In this document: piece after piece, positions 27,030 through 37,500 of the stretch
Layout of the letters: every line of letters begins with the position of its first letter
Position numbering within the stretch: the stretch's first letter is position 1
Source: Pedobacter psychroterrae
GTDB taxonomy: Bacteria > Bacteroidota > Bacteroidia > Sphingobacteriales > Sphingobacteriaceae
NCBI RefSeq assembly: GCF_004331695.1
Contig: NZ_SJSL01000001.1
Span: 930,001 to 994,000, forward strand
Direction: 5' to 3'
Length of the DNA stretch: 64,000 nucleotides
Notes under the pieces: model-generated
What the model was told of the DNA's origin: nothing
Seen by the model: only the letters and a program-made list of their open reading frames with translations
Databases searched by the model: none
Translations under genes and position numbers: made by a program

Positions 27030-27056
27030 GCCCTGTCTTTTAGGCAGGGCTTTTTT
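27030..27056 (+). terminator. Rho-independent terminator of the conjugation operon
   Basis: GCCCTGTC (27030-27037) pairs with GGCAGGGC (27043-27050), an 8-bp stem with one G-U pair and a five-base loop, followed by six T residues (27051-27056). Confidence 0.85.
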
Positions 27057-27269
27057 GTGCTTTAATTTTACCTAAGGTAGGTGATTGACTGGTAAGTGAT
27101 TATGATGCTGGCTGGCTTAGCTTCTTGTTATTGATAAGCGGACGTTTCTTTTTTTATTGGCAGACTTTTAGAACTTACTTTCGGAAGGAGTCTTAACTCT
27201 GGCAGGACGGGACAGGACGCAGAAGGCTCGAACTATGGTTAACTTGTCTGCCAACCAAATCTTGAAATT

Positions 27270-30200
27270 ATGAGATATTTGAAACTGACGCTTCTGTGGG
27301 TGCTTATGCTTTTTTTAAATAAAGCTAGCTATTCCCAGAACTTTACTTTTGACACAGCCTCATTGTACTACTCGGCGGATTTCAAAGACATTGAATCTGG
27401 CTTTGCAAAAACTCCTGATACCATCCAGACAAGCGTTTACTGGTACTGGCTTTCAGGAAATGTCTCCAAAGAAGGCGTTGTTAAAGATTTGGAGGCTATG
27501 AAGCGCGTAGGGATTAACAGGGCTTTTATCGGAGATATTGGGTTAAATGATGTGCCTTATGGCAAGGTTAAATTTCTTTCTGAACAATGGTGGGAGATTT
27601 TACATCTTGCGCTCAAAACTGCCAGTAAGTTGAATATAGAGATTGGGCTATTCAATGGGCCTGGATGGAGCCAGGCCGGTGGTCCATGGGTCCAGCCCGA
27701 GCAGGCGATGCGGTACCTCGCTTCATCGGAACAATTGGTAAAAGGACCAGCAATGTTCAGCAAACAGCTAGCTAAACCTATGAAGCGTTTTCAGGATGTA
27801 AAAGTTCTGGCTTACCCGGTTCCATCTGATTTTAATGACAGCATGAGGAAGCTGAAACCAAAACTTACTGCTGTTGGAGGGCTCGATTCACTGGATAATC
27901 TGGTTGATGGAAACCCAACAACTGGTATACATTTTAATCGTGGTAGTAGTTTAACAATAGATATATCGCTACCCAAGGCTTACACAGTACGTAGCATGAC
28001 TTTACAAACGCTGCATCAGGCAGTATATTTTGAGGGTGATATTCAGGTTAAAACAGCTGGTGGTTACAAAACAATTAAGCACTTTATTGTGGACAGACGC
28101 GCTCCGGCATTAAACTTTGGTTTTCTGCCCTGGGCGAAGTCAGCAGTGGCCATACCGGCTACTACATCTTCCATGTTCAGGCTAATTATTACTAAGGTTT
28201 CGGGGGATTCAGGGATTAGCGAACTTGACTTTTCCTCTACAGCAATTGTTGACGGATTTACTGAAAAAACACTGGCAAAAGCCTGGCAAACCGAGGACTT
28301 GATTTGGAATGCCTATATGTGGGGGGTCCAGCTAGAAGAAGCTTCCCCGTCTGTTATAGATCCAGCTGAGGTGATAGACATATCAAAATATATGGCTAGT
28401 GATGGTACCTTAACATGGAAGGTTCCCCCTGGTAACTGGATAATTGAGCGCACCGGTATGACTACAACCAATACAACCAATGTTCCCGCCACACCGGAAG
28501 CTACAGGATTGGAGACGGACAAGCTGAGCAAAGAACACATTAAAGCTCATTTTAACAATTACATTGGAAAGATACTGGAGCGCATTCCTGCGGAAGACCG
28601 TAAAACACTGAAGATTGTTGTTGCTGACAGCTATGAAACGGGCAGTCAGAATTGGACTGATCATTTGCTGGAGGATTTTAAGCGGAAATACGACTATGAT
28701 GCCCTTCCGTTTATTCCCGTCCTGCAAGGCAAAGTTGTTGGGAGTGCGGTGCTGTCGGATCGATTCCTATGGGATTTCAGGCGATTGATAGCCGACAATG
28801 CGGCTTTTAATTATGTGGGCGGGTTGACGGAAATAAGTCATGCACACGGAATGACTACCTGGTTGGAAAATTACGGTTATTTTGGTTTCCCCGGTGAGTT
28901 TTTACAATATGGCGGACAGGCAGACGAGGTGGCAGGCGAGTTCTGGCTCGATGGACGTTTAGGCACGGTAGAGAACAGGGCCGCTGCATCTGCGGCTCAT
29001 ATTTATGGAAAAATCAAGGTTTCTGCCGAATCCTTCACCTCTGCAGGTTCTGCATGGCGGGCACATCCAGCCAGCCTTAAAGCCAGAGGTGATCGTTTTT
29101 TTGCAGATGGGGTCAACAATACCCTGTTGCATGTTTTTATACATCAGCCTGAGATTAATCCCAAGCCAGGGATAAGCGCCTGGTTCGGTACCGAATTTAA
29201 CAGAGGTAATACATGGTTCTACGATCAGGATTTATTTATTCAGTATCTCAAACGTACCAACTTCCTGTTGCAACAGGGCCAGTACGTAGCTGATGCCGCT
29301 TATTTCATTGGAGAAGATGCACCTAAATTAATGGGAGCTACAGATCCGGAATTACCTAAGGGTTATTCTTTCGATTACATTAATGCCGATATCATTAAAA
29401 CAAGGCTCGCAGTCAAAGATGGCCGGTTATATTTGCCGAATGGCATAAGTTACGGGATTTTGGTGCTGCCAAAACAGGAAAGTATGCGGCCGGAATTGCT
29501 TGCTAAAATTAAAGAGCTGGTAAAAGATGGCGCTGTGGTATTGGGGCCAAAACCCCTTAGGTCACCAAGTTTGCAAGGCTACCCACACTCGGACGCAATT
29601 TTGAAAACTATGGCAGATGAATTGTGGGCTGATACGGATGGTGCTGGAAAAAAAGTAAACAAGTATGGAAAGGGAATGGTACTCAATGGGATGAGTATGC
29701 AGGAGGCATTTGACATCATCAAAGTGATTCCTGATTTTAAAACAGGAAAAGAGGATCCTGTTTTGTTTATACACAGGGAGTTGAGTCAAGGTGATATCTA
29801 TTTTATTTCCAATCAAAAAAATGAAGAAATTAACATCAATCCGGAGTTTCGCATAGCAGGAAAAAAGCCTGAGTTGTGGGATCCTGTCACAGGAATTGTC
29901 CGCAATCTTCCGAATTTTAGTCAGACTCCTTTGACCACAAAAATACCGCTGCAACTTGCTGCAAATGAAAGTCTGTTTATCGTTTTCAGGGCGGACGGTA
30001 CAAGTGGTGACGCTGCAAAATCCAATTTCCCTATTGCTGCAACCACTATTGAAATCATAAAGCCATGGATAGTAACATTCGATAGGAAGGCTGGTGGACC
30101 TGAAAAGCCGGTGCTGTTTGAAACTTTAACAGACTGGTCGGCTAATTTAAACGACAGTATCAAGTATTACTCTGGCGCAGCTGTATATAGCAATGACTTT

Positions 30201-30527
30201 TCTATTAAAAAGTTAGAGCAGGGCGTGAGTTACGTTATCGAGCTGGGTGCGGCCAAGAACATAGGCAAAATAAGTGTAAATGGAATAGATATGGGCGGGG
30301 TATGGACACCTCCCTATCGGTTAGATATCACCAACGCGGTCAAAAAAGGAAATAACAAATTAGAGATAAGAGTAGTTAATAACTGGGTAAACCGGTTATT
30401 GGGAGATGCACGCCTTCCTGTTAAACAAAGACAAACAGCGGCCTTGTTTGGTCCGGATGAAAGAGGGGGGTTGGAGTCTTCAGGGCTGTTCGGGCCGGTG
30501 AAAATTAATCTTATGCGATTCCCATAG
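27270..30527 (+). CDS. GH106 family alpha-L-rhamnosidase
   Basis: A 1085-residue exported enzyme. The signal peptide ends near residue 23 (ASYSQ). The N-terminal catalytic region has the GH106 patterns VYWYWLSGNVSKEGVVKDLEAMKRVGI and NGPGWSQAGGPWVQPEQAMRYLASSEQL. The C-terminal part (about 960-1085) is a GH2-type jelly-roll sugar-binding domain with YVIELGAAKNIGKISVNGIDMGGVWTPPYRL. It should cut terminal alpha-L-rhamnose from plant or bacterial polysaccharides in the periplasm. It has no SusC/SusD or other glycosidase beside it, so it is an orphan between the conjugation region and the peptide locus. Confidence 0.85.
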   Translation: MRYLKLTLLWVLMLFLNKASYSQNFTFDTASLYYSADFKDIESGFAKTPDTIQTSVYWYWLSGNVSKEGVVKDLEAMKRVGINRAFIGDIGLNDVPYGKVKFLSEQWWEILHLALKTASKLNIEIGLFNGPGWSQAGGPWVQPEQAMRYLASSEQLVKGPAMFSKQLAKPMKRFQDVKVLAYPVPSDFNDSMRKLKPKLTAVGGLDSLDNLVDGNPTTGIHFNRGSSLTIDISLPKAYTVRSMTLQTLHQAVYFEGDIQVKTAGGYKTIKHFIVDRRAPALNFGFLPWAKSAVAIPATTSSMFRLIITKVSGDSGISELDFSSTAIVDGFTEKTLAKAWQTEDLIWNAYMWGVQLEEASPSVIDPAEVIDISKYMASDGTLTWKVPPGNWIIERTGMTTTNTTNVPATPEATGLETDKLSKEHIKAHFNNYIGKILERIPAEDRKTLKIVVADSYETGSQNWTDHLLEDFKRKYDYDALPFIPVLQGKVVGSAVLSDRFLWDFRRLIADNAAFNYVGGLTEISHAHGMTTWLENYGYFGFPGEFLQYGGQADEVAGEFWLDGRLGTVENRAAASAAHIYGKIKVSAESFTSAGSAWRAHPASLKARGDRFFADGVNNTLLHVFIHQPEINPKPGISAWFGTEFNRGNTWFYDQDLFIQYLKRTNFLLQQGQYVADAAYFIGEDAPKLMGATDPELPKGYSFDYINADIIKTRLAVKDGRLYLPNGISYGILVLPKQESMRPELLAKIKELVKDGAVVLGPKPLRSPSLQGYPHSDAILKTMADELWADTDGAGKKVNKYGKGMVLNGMSMQEAFDIIKVIPDFKTGKEDPVLFIHRELSQGDIYFISNQKNEEININPEFRIAGKKPELWDPVTGIVRNLPNFSQTPLTTKIPLQLAANESLFIVFRADGTSGDAAKSNFPIAATTIEIIKPWIVTFDRKAGGPEKPVLFETLTDWSANLNDSIKYYSGAAVYSNDFSIKKLEQGVSYVIELGAAKNIGKISVNGIDMGGVWTPPYRLDITNAVKKGNNKLEIRVVNNWVNRLLGDARLPVKQRQTAALFGPDERGGLESSGLFGPVKINLMRFP

Positions 30528-30609
30528 GTAAGGGGGCATTAAATAGATTTTGGTAGTTGGATCAGTACCATTCACTGTCAAATTCTTATTTTGTAATGCT
30601 TATCTCAAT

Positions 30610-30649
30610 AAAATTGCCTCAAAAATGTTTAAGCAATTGAGGCAATTTT
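30610..30649. terminator. Bidirectional intrinsic terminator
   Basis: AAAATTGCCTCAA (30610-30622) and TTGAGGCAATTTT (30637-30649) are perfect 13-bp inverted arms with a 14-base loop. The hairpin has T-runs on both strands and lies between two convergent genes, the rhamnosidase and the GlcG-like gene. Confidence 0.85.
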
Positions 30650-30669
30650 ATTTAGATTCTTTCAGTCCG

Positions 30670-31167
30670 CTATTTTGTTTTTTCTAGTGCGGCCTTAGCA
30701 AATAATTCATCATTGGTCGGAGAGGAACCCCCGATGCCTATCCCCCCAATTATTTTCCCATCTTTTACAATTGGTAAACCTCCTTGTTGAATCGTTATAG
30801 CGAATGATCCGGCTCCGGAAGGATTTAGTGTTGAGCTAATGGCTTTATTATCTTTGACCGCGTCCGCAACAGATTTGGTAGACTGACCAAATAAAATAGC
30901 CGCCCTTGCTTTTCCCTGAGCGCTGGTAACTGCCATACTCATTGCTCCGTCCATGCGGTGAAAATAAACCAGATCACCATTTGCGTCAATGATAGATACT
31001 GCCACATTTGCATTGGCTTCTTTGGCACTGATAATAGCTTCTTTTACCAGTTTTTCAGCATATTCAATAGTAATTTGAGCTGGGGAGGCCGCCCTACCCT
31101 GTGCTGAACTTTGATAACTCAAAAATAAAATAATAATCAAAGGTGCAAGAAAAATGTGTTTCTTCAT
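30670..31167 (-). CDS. Exported GlcG/HbpS (DUF336) family protein
   Basis: A 165-residue protein with a signal peptide (HIFLAPLIIILFLSYQSSAQG). The single GlcG/HbpS domain shows SIIDANGDLVYFHRMDGAMSMAVTSAQGKARAA and GGLPIVKDGKIIGGIGIGGSS. Family members bind heme or act as secreted sensors or chaperones; most have no proven role. It is divergent from the AraC gene that follows, which may regulate it. Confidence 0.85.
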   Translation of the reverse strand: MKKHIFLAPLIIILFLSYQSSAQGRAASPAQITIEYAEKLVKEAIISAKEANANVAVSIIDANGDLVYFHRMDGAMSMAVTSAQGKARAAILFGQSTKSVADAVKDNKAISSTLNPSGAGSFAITIQQGGLPIVKDGKIIGGIGIGGSSPTNDELFAKAALEKTK

Positions 31168-31438
31168 AAAATGTGTTTAGTGTGAAAATCATAGCCTGTA
31201 AGGCCAAATCCACAGGTGAGTGAATATTTATAAAATTATTATTACGCAAATTAGTGCATGCAAACAAAAGATATTATCGCATTTAGGTCAATTTGTATGG
31301 CAAAACATTCATTTAATTACAGGGACTTACCATAATTCGAACCAAAAGTCAATGTTGGTTGCAATACGCTTTGCCACTGATGTCATCACATTTCGAAATG
31401 AATCTAAATCTGTAACTTTACATCAAATTTGTTTTGAT

Positions 31439-32317
31439 ATGGATGATATTATCACTTTACCACACACCATTTTGGAGATGTGCAATCATCCAGACAATCC
31501 GCTATTTCTTTATCGCCACATCTCTAACAAACCATCGCTTAAAAACAAGATTCTTTTAAAACAGAATCTAATCAGTCTGCTTTGTAGCGGGGAAAAAGTA
31601 CTAAATCATGCAAACCAAACAATCAGCATATGTCCTGATCAATTTGTAATACTTTCCGCATGTAATTGTCTAATGACAGAAAAACTATCCTCGGATCATA
31701 GTTACCAGAGTATTTTGTTTTTCTTTGACAATGATTCACTATCGAAATTTCTACTGAAATACCGGATGGTGTTTAATGAAATAAAAGGAAAATTTCATGA
31801 ACAACAATCACCCATTATAGTATTGGATAAAGACGATTTTATCAAAAATTACACCCTTTCCTTGTCACTAATGATAAATAAAGATAAGTTGTCCATTCCG
31901 ATTGATATGATTGAGTTAAAGTTCGAGGAACTATTGCTATATATTCTACGAACATATCCTCAAAGATTTCTATCATTTTGTTCAGCAGTCCAAAAAGAAA
32001 AAGCAGATTTTGAACTCAAGAGCGTAGTTGAACAACATATCACCAGTCAGGTTACAGTCGAAGACTTGGCGTTTTTATGTAATACAAGCGTATCTACCTT
32101 TAAGCGTAGATTTTTTAAGATGTTTGGAAGCTCACCAAATCAATATTTTAAGAAGCGGAAGATGGAAATCGCCTCGAATTTGTTATTGCGAAATTTAGAT
32201 CCAAGTGAAATATTCTATCAGGTAGGCTATGAGAGCCATTCCAGTTTTTCACAAACTTTCAAGCAGGTATTTGGCATTAGCCCTAAAAAATTTCAGCGAG
32301 AAAATTTGAAGCGTTGA
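31439..32317 (+). CDS. AraC family transcriptional regulator (ExsA-like N-terminus)
   Basis: The regulator has 292 residues from ATG 31439. Residues 1-190 match the ExsA-like N-terminal domain common in Bacteroidetes AraC proteins (LKNKILLKQNLISLLCSGEKVL, FVILSACNCLMTEKL). The C-terminal double helix-turn-helix (about 200-290) has FLCNTSVSTFKRRFFKMFGSSPNQYFKKRK and VGYESHSSFSQTFKQVFGISPKKFQ. In-frame starts at 31220 (GTG) and 31352 (ATG) exist, but the family begins just before the DIITLPHTIL segment. Confidence 0.85.
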   Translation: MDDIITLPHTILEMCNHPDNPLFLYRHISNKPSLKNKILLKQNLISLLCSGEKVLNHANQTISICPDQFVILSACNCLMTEKLSSDHSYQSILFFFDNDSLSKFLLKYRMVFNEIKGKFHEQQSPIIVLDKDDFIKNYTLSLSLMINKDKLSIPIDMIELKFEELLLYILRTYPQRFLSFCSAVQKEKADFELKSVVEQHITSQVTVEDLAFLCNTSVSTFKRRFFKMFGSSPNQYFKKRKMEIASNLLLRNLDPSEIFYQVGYESHSSFSQTFKQVFGISPKKFQRENLKR

Positions 32318-32467
32318 ATATTTCATTTTGGTAGATGGGACAGGTAAAATACTCTGGCTTTCGAATTGGTTGGATTATTCAGTATTTAATGGCTTTTTTG
32401 CCACTAAAAATAATATAGTGCTAGAAAAACCATTTATTTGTAATAAATTCCGCAATTAATCGTTGGG

Positions 32468-33076
32468 ATGGTCAAAAATTCGTTGCTAAAGCGATCATTA
32501 ATGCCTGAATATTCAATTTTGTCCGACAAAGAACTCGTTAAGCATATTGCTAGTGGGGATAAAATTGCTTTTTCCGCACTTTACAGACGTCATTGGAAGG
32601 AGCTATTTGGTACAGCTTCCAGGGTATTGCGTTCAGAAGATCAGGCGGAAGATGTGGTTCAGGATGTATTTCTTTCTTTATGGGACAGACGTACTTCTGT
32701 TGATATCACAGGAAATGTACTCGCATATTTGCACACGGGCATCAAATACAGGTCTTTAAATATTATCCAGAAGAATGTTTTTGAGCGAGATTATGTTCAG
32801 CTTTTAGTGGAAACAATTGAGCGCTCTGAACAGTGGAATGCACAGGAGTTGCTGCAATTAAAAGAGCTTCAACAATCAGTCAATCTAGTAATTGGCAGAA
32901 TGCCGACAAAGATGAGAGCAGTTTATCAATTAAGCCGTGATAAATATTTTACTCATCAGCAGATTGCTGATGAGCTAGGGATTTCGAAAGAAACAGTCAA
33001 GAAACATATTCAGCATGCCCTGCAAATGCTGAAGGAAGCCATCGGCCCCGCCTTATTGCTTTTGCTTTTAAAGTGA
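32468..33076 (+). CDS. ECF (RpoE-type) sigma factor
   Basis: A 202-residue sigma-70 family protein. Region 2 has SALYRRHWKELFGTASRVLRSEDQAEDVVQDVFLSLWDRR, and region 4 has FTHQQIADELGISKETVKKHIQHALQMLKEAI. It ends in a short hydrophobic tail (PALLLLLLK). It should direct polymerase to the SusC/SusD operon once freed by the FecR-type anti-sigma factor encoded next. An alternative ATG lies at 32501. Confidence 0.93.
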   Translation: MVKNSLLKRSLMPEYSILSDKELVKHIASGDKIAFSALYRRHWKELFGTASRVLRSEDQAEDVVQDVFLSLWDRRTSVDITGNVLAYLHTGIKYRSLNIIQKNVFERDYVQLLVETIERSEQWNAQELLQLKELQQSVNLVIGRMPTKMRAVYQLSRDKYFTHQQIADELGISKETVKKHIQHALQMLKEAIGPALLLLLLK

Positions 33077-33171
33077 TATATGTTAAGCCTACATTGATTT
33101 ATTAAAATATTTTCATTTTTATTTACCCCCTAAGCCAGAGATGGTTGACATATAGTTGTAATCGGGAAAAA

Positions 33172-34320
33172 ATGGGCTCAGTATATATAAGAGAGTTAAT
33201 CAGAAAATACAACAATGAGGAAGCAAGCGCGGCTGAGCGGCTGATTGTTGAAACCTGGTATGATAACTTGAATTCCACTGGTGTTTTTAATGATGAAAAC
33301 GCGAATTCTCAGAAAATGGAGCAGATGGAAGCACGTCTGCTTGCAAGGATCGATAAGGGGCCAATCGTTAGGAGAATTCCTTTTAGCTATAGCAAGCTAA
33401 TTGCGTTCGCTGCTGCTATCATTGTTTTAATCTCCATTTCTGTTTTGTTTTTGCACAACTATTCGATGAATAGCGTTAATGTGGCTAAAAAAAATGTAAT
33501 TGTTCCCGGGGCCAATAAGGCATTTCTTGTTTTGGGGAACGGGAAGCGTATTGATTTAGACAGCACATCAACTGGACTTATTGCTAAAAGTGCTGGTGTG
33601 GCAATAAATGTGGGAGCTACTGGTAAAATCGTTTACAATGGTAGAGCCAATGTAGTTGAAATGAATAGCCTTAGTACACCAAAAGGAGGAATGTATCAGG
33701 TGGTTTTACCGGATGGCTCTACAGTCATGCTGAATTCATCTTCTGTGTTGACCTTTCCAAATTTGTTCAAAGGCGATAGCAGATCGGTAAAACTATCCGG
33801 TGAAGGATATTTTGAAGTGGCTGAAAATAAGGACCAACCTTTTTACGTCGAAGCAAATGGCGTTAACATTCGGGTGTACGGTACAGGTTTCAACGTTATG
33901 GCCTACCCTGAGGAACAGTTCGTCAAAACAACATTGGTTCACGGATCGGTTAGGGTCGGTAATAATAGTGTGATGAGTATGCTGCTGCCCGGTCAGCAGG
34001 CATTGATGGATGCTAAGGAGAAAAAGATTCAGATCAGACGTCCTAGTTTAGAGGAAGTTTTAGCTTGGAAAAATTGGGAATTTCGGTTTGAAGGGGCAGA
34101 TATCACGGCAATTCTTCGACAGATTTCAAGATGGTACGATGTGGACGTCATTTATAAAGGAGCTGTTAGTGATCACCGGTTTTATGGTGTGATACCGAAG
34201 AAAAGTAATGCCAATGATCTATTTGAGATATTAGAGGAAACAAGACAAGTACATTTTGAAATCCAAGGCAGAAAGGTTATTGTAATTAATGGACCGCGTG
34301 AGGAGAAAAACAACCAATAA
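33172..34320 (+). CDS. FecR-type anti-sigma factor
   Basis: The protein has 382 residues from ATG 33172; a TTG at 33145 is in frame but less likely. The N-terminal cytosolic segment binds the sigma factor (YIRELIRKYNNEEASAAERLIVETWYDNLN). A single transmembrane helix follows (LIAFAAAIIVLISISVLFL). The periplasmic FecR domain has YQVVLPDGSTVMLNSSSVLTFP, and the C-terminal DUF4974 domain has FEGADITAILRQISRWYDVDVIY. It links ligand occupancy of the STN-containing SusC to the sigma factor. Confidence 0.93.
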   Translation: MGSVYIRELIRKYNNEEASAAERLIVETWYDNLNSTGVFNDENANSQKMEQMEARLLARIDKGPIVRRIPFSYSKLIAFAAAIIVLISISVLFLHNYSMNSVNVAKKNVIVPGANKAFLVLGNGKRIDLDSTSTGLIAKSAGVAINVGATGKIVYNGRANVVEMNSLSTPKGGMYQVVLPDGSTVMLNSSSVLTFPNLFKGDSRSVKLSGEGYFEVAENKDQPFYVEANGVNIRVYGTGFNVMAYPEEQFVKTTLVHGSVRVGNNSVMSMLLPGQQALMDAKEKKIQIRRPSLEEVLAWKNWEFRFEGADITAILRQISRWYDVDVIYKGAVSDHRFYGVIPKKSNANDLFEILEETRQVHFEIQGRKVIVINGPREEKNNQ

Positions 34321-34358
34321 ACAAATAATATATATGAATAAATTTTACAAATAATTAC

Positions 34359-34454
34359 ATGAGAAAACCAAACATTCCACCAGAACCAATTGTCGAAATC
34401 AGCGTAAATAAAAAAACCGGGAGTAATTCGACCTACCCCCGGATATTATTTTGA
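34359..34454 (+). CDS. Possible 31-residue leader ORF
   Basis: An ATG-initiated frame of 31 codons between the anti-sigma gene and SusC. Its product starts MRKPNIPPEPIVEISV and ends in PRILF. It has no signal peptide or membrane segment. Its 3' part overlaps the stem-loop at 34417-34442. It could be a translated leader that affects the hairpin, or chance. No promoter or ribosome site could be shown. Confidence 0.25.
   Translation: MRKPNIPPEPIVEISVNKKTGSNSTYPRILF
34417..34442 (+). promoter_or_regulatory. Stem-loop in the SusC leader
   Basis: CCGGG (34417-34421) pairs with CCCGG (34438-34442), and GTA (34423-34425) with TAC (34434-34436) inside it. The following bases are AT-rich (ATATTATTTTG), so it could end or attenuate read-through from the anti-sigma gene into SusC. 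Confidence 0.4.
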
Positions 34455-34516
34455 TTTACGTTTTAAATCAGACTACTAAACCATCATTTAACTTAAACCA
34501 AAGACTTACCAAAAGT

Positions 34517-37500
34517 ATGGAACTTACTTTTATTATCAAAGGGCTATTTTGCCCTCCGGACAGTTGCTGCCCACAGCAAAGGTCAGAAACTGAACTGATT
34601 CGGAACAATCATTTTGCTAAAAAAATCCTGCGGATCATGAAAATTACAGTTGCGTTGTTATTTTTCTTTCTATTGAATTCAAATGCAAAGTCATACTCAC
34701 AAACAATCACCTACAAAGGTAATAACGTTACACTAAACAAGTTGTTTGACGTAATTAAGAAACAGACAGGGTTTAGTTTCGTAGTAGACCAGGCCCTGCT
34801 GAATTATACGACCTCCGTAAATCTGAAGGTCGTGAACGCCCCACTAAAAGAAGTCCTTGATCTGGCGTTAGGTAAACAAGGAATCAGCTATTCAATTTTA
34901 CACAACACGATAGTTGTCAATGTGGATGAGGAGAAAGTGGGTCTTCAAGATGTCAGGTCAGTTCTGATAACAGGTGCAGTATTGGACAAAGAGAAAAATC
35001 CGATTCCGGGAGTTTCCGTAAGGTCTAAAAGTAATTCTGCGCTGCAAACTGTTACAGACAAAGATGGCCGTTTTGCGATCCGGTTAGAAAATGCGGATGA
35101 TATATTGGTATTTAGTTATATCGGATTTGAGACACTGGAGATTGAACTAAAAGGGTTATTGGTGCTGGAGGTTATGCTTAAGGAAAAAGCAAGTGCATTG
35201 GACGAAGTAGTCATTTCTACCGGTTATCAGGACATTAAAAGAAAAGACTTGCCTGGTGAAGTCCAGTCGCTTAAGGTTGCCGATATTTTAACACCTGGGA
35301 TCAACCGTCTGGATCAGTTACTGGAAGGGCGGGTTACCGGATTGACCTTTATGCAGAATTCAGGTCAGGTCGGTGCAGCACCTAGGCTTCGGATTCGGGG
35401 GACATCGACTATTTTAGGAAATCAGGAGCCTTTATGGGTGTTGGATGGAATAGTACTGACTGACCCGGTTAACGTTGATCCGGCTCAAATTAATAACCTG
35501 GATTTTGTTAATTTGCTAAGTAACTCAATATCCGGATTAAATCCGGATGATATTGATCAGATAGACATTCTCAAGGACGCCTCAGCAACAGCTATTTATG
35601 GTGCGCGTGCGGCAAATGGTGTGATTGTAATTACCACTAAACGTGGTAAGCAAGGTCCTCCGGTTTTTTCTTATTCTGCTGCAGGTACTTTCACCCAGCG
35701 TCCACATTATTCTGACAGATCAGTTTTTGTCATGAATTCAAAAGATCGTGTGGACGTTTCCAGGGAAATGATAGAGCGTAAAATGGTCTACCAAAACTTG
35801 ACGATTCCAACAGGATATGAAGCCGCCGTTCAGGATTACTATGCGGGTAAAATTGATTACACAGAGTTTCAGAGGCTGGTTTCCCTGTATGAAACAACCA
35901 ATACGGACTGGTTTGATGTCATTACCAGAGATGTTTTGTCGACCAAGCATACTTTGAGCATTTCTGGCGGAGATCCGGCAGTTAGGTACTACGGATCATT
36001 GGGATACAATAATGAGCAAGGAACCATCAACGGTGAAAGTTTGAACGGTTATACTACTAATGTTGGGATTAATGCCAATTTGAAAAAGTTCACACTTCAG
36101 TTTGGTTTAAATGCGAATACAGGAACCTCAAAGTATATTCCAACAGAGGTGGGTGCATTAAACTATGCATATAATACGAGCAGAGCAATACCAGCTTTGA
36201 ATCCAGATGGCAGTCCCTATTTTTATCAGCGCAACAACGATTACAGTATGTCGTATTTGTACAATGTTCAGGAGGATATGGATAACGCGTCAAAGCTGAC
36301 GAGGTTCTCAACAGCGATGTTAACTTCCAAGTTGGGTTACCAGATTTATCGGGATTTAGGGATTTCGGCAACCATTTCCTATTCCACGGCAAGCACCAAC
36401 GAAGAAACCTCATTTACTGAAAAGACATTTTACATTAAAAAGTTAACCAATGATGGTTTAAGTGCCAGCCTAGCCCCGTTGGGTGGAGAACTGAGGGAAG
36501 CATCTACGGTGAAAAATTCCTATACAGCCCGATTGCAGTCTGATTATAATAAATCGTTTGGATCGGCAGGCAAGCATCGTATTCAAGCCAGTGTGGGTGG
36601 AGAATTGTCTTCTACAAAGTATGATGGTTTCGCAATTACTCGAAGGGGTTATGCCCAAGACCGTGGGAAGACTTTTTATTCCATACCGACAACATTCGGG
36701 GCGTATTATAATCTGATCAACAATACACCACAATTTATGGGCATTGTTAATGAACAATTGACCAATATTCTTTCAGTTTATGCGGCCTCTACCTATAGTT
36801 ATGATGAACGTTACTTAATTAGTGGAAGTATAAGGTCTGATGCTTCCAATCAATTTGGTCAACAGGCAAATAGTAGGTTTCAACCTATCTATGCAATTGC
36901 TGGGCGATGGAGTATTAAGAACGACTTATTAAAAGAGCTCAACTGGATAAATGACCTTGCTTTGAGAGCGTCTTATGGCTTTCAGGGAAATATGATTGAT
37001 AACCAGACTTCACAACTGGTATTGCAGCGAAGTGCGAATAATGTAATTTATAATTCTTTGACTTCTACGGTTACCAATTTGCCAAATCCTGATTTAAGTC
37101 GTGAAAAAACAAGTTCGACTAACTTAGGCCTTGATTTTAGTTTGTTTGCCGGAAAGCTCAATGGTACGCTTTCTTATTTCTATAAAAAGACAACCGATGC
37201 TTTCCTGACCAAAGCGGTATCAGAAATCAATGGAGTAAACCAGTATGTTGTAAACCAGGGTGATTTAACTAACCAGGGCTTCGAAGTTTCATTAAGCTTC
37301 ATGCCGGTAAATAATTCAATTGGAAAGGACGGCAAACGTGGGTTTAGCTGGAGAATAGATCCGCAACTAGGACAGGTTATTAATAAACTGATAACCGCTG
37401 CGGTAAGTAGTAAAACAAATTTAGTTCAGAATACGATCAATGTATCTAATCTGCTCAACGGAAATGTGCAGATTGCTGGTAAACCGCTTTATACTTTTTA

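Larger units (their letters stand above)
15127..27056 (+). mobile_element. Partial conjugative element (CTnDOT-like tra region)
   Basis: The genes run HTH, RteC, TraE-fusion, TraF, TraG, lipoprotein, three TraI-like, TraJ, TraK, TraL, TraM, accessory protein, H1-like protein, terminator. All are on one strand, with start-stop overlaps typical of a single operon. Codon choice by eye is richer in CTG, GCG and CGG than in the flanks. No tyrosine integrase, excisionase, relaxase/MobB, coupling ATPase, TraN, TraO or primase is present, and no att repeats were recognised. It is therefore either a relict or part of a split element; the limits given are those of the recognisable genes. Confidence 0.7.
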
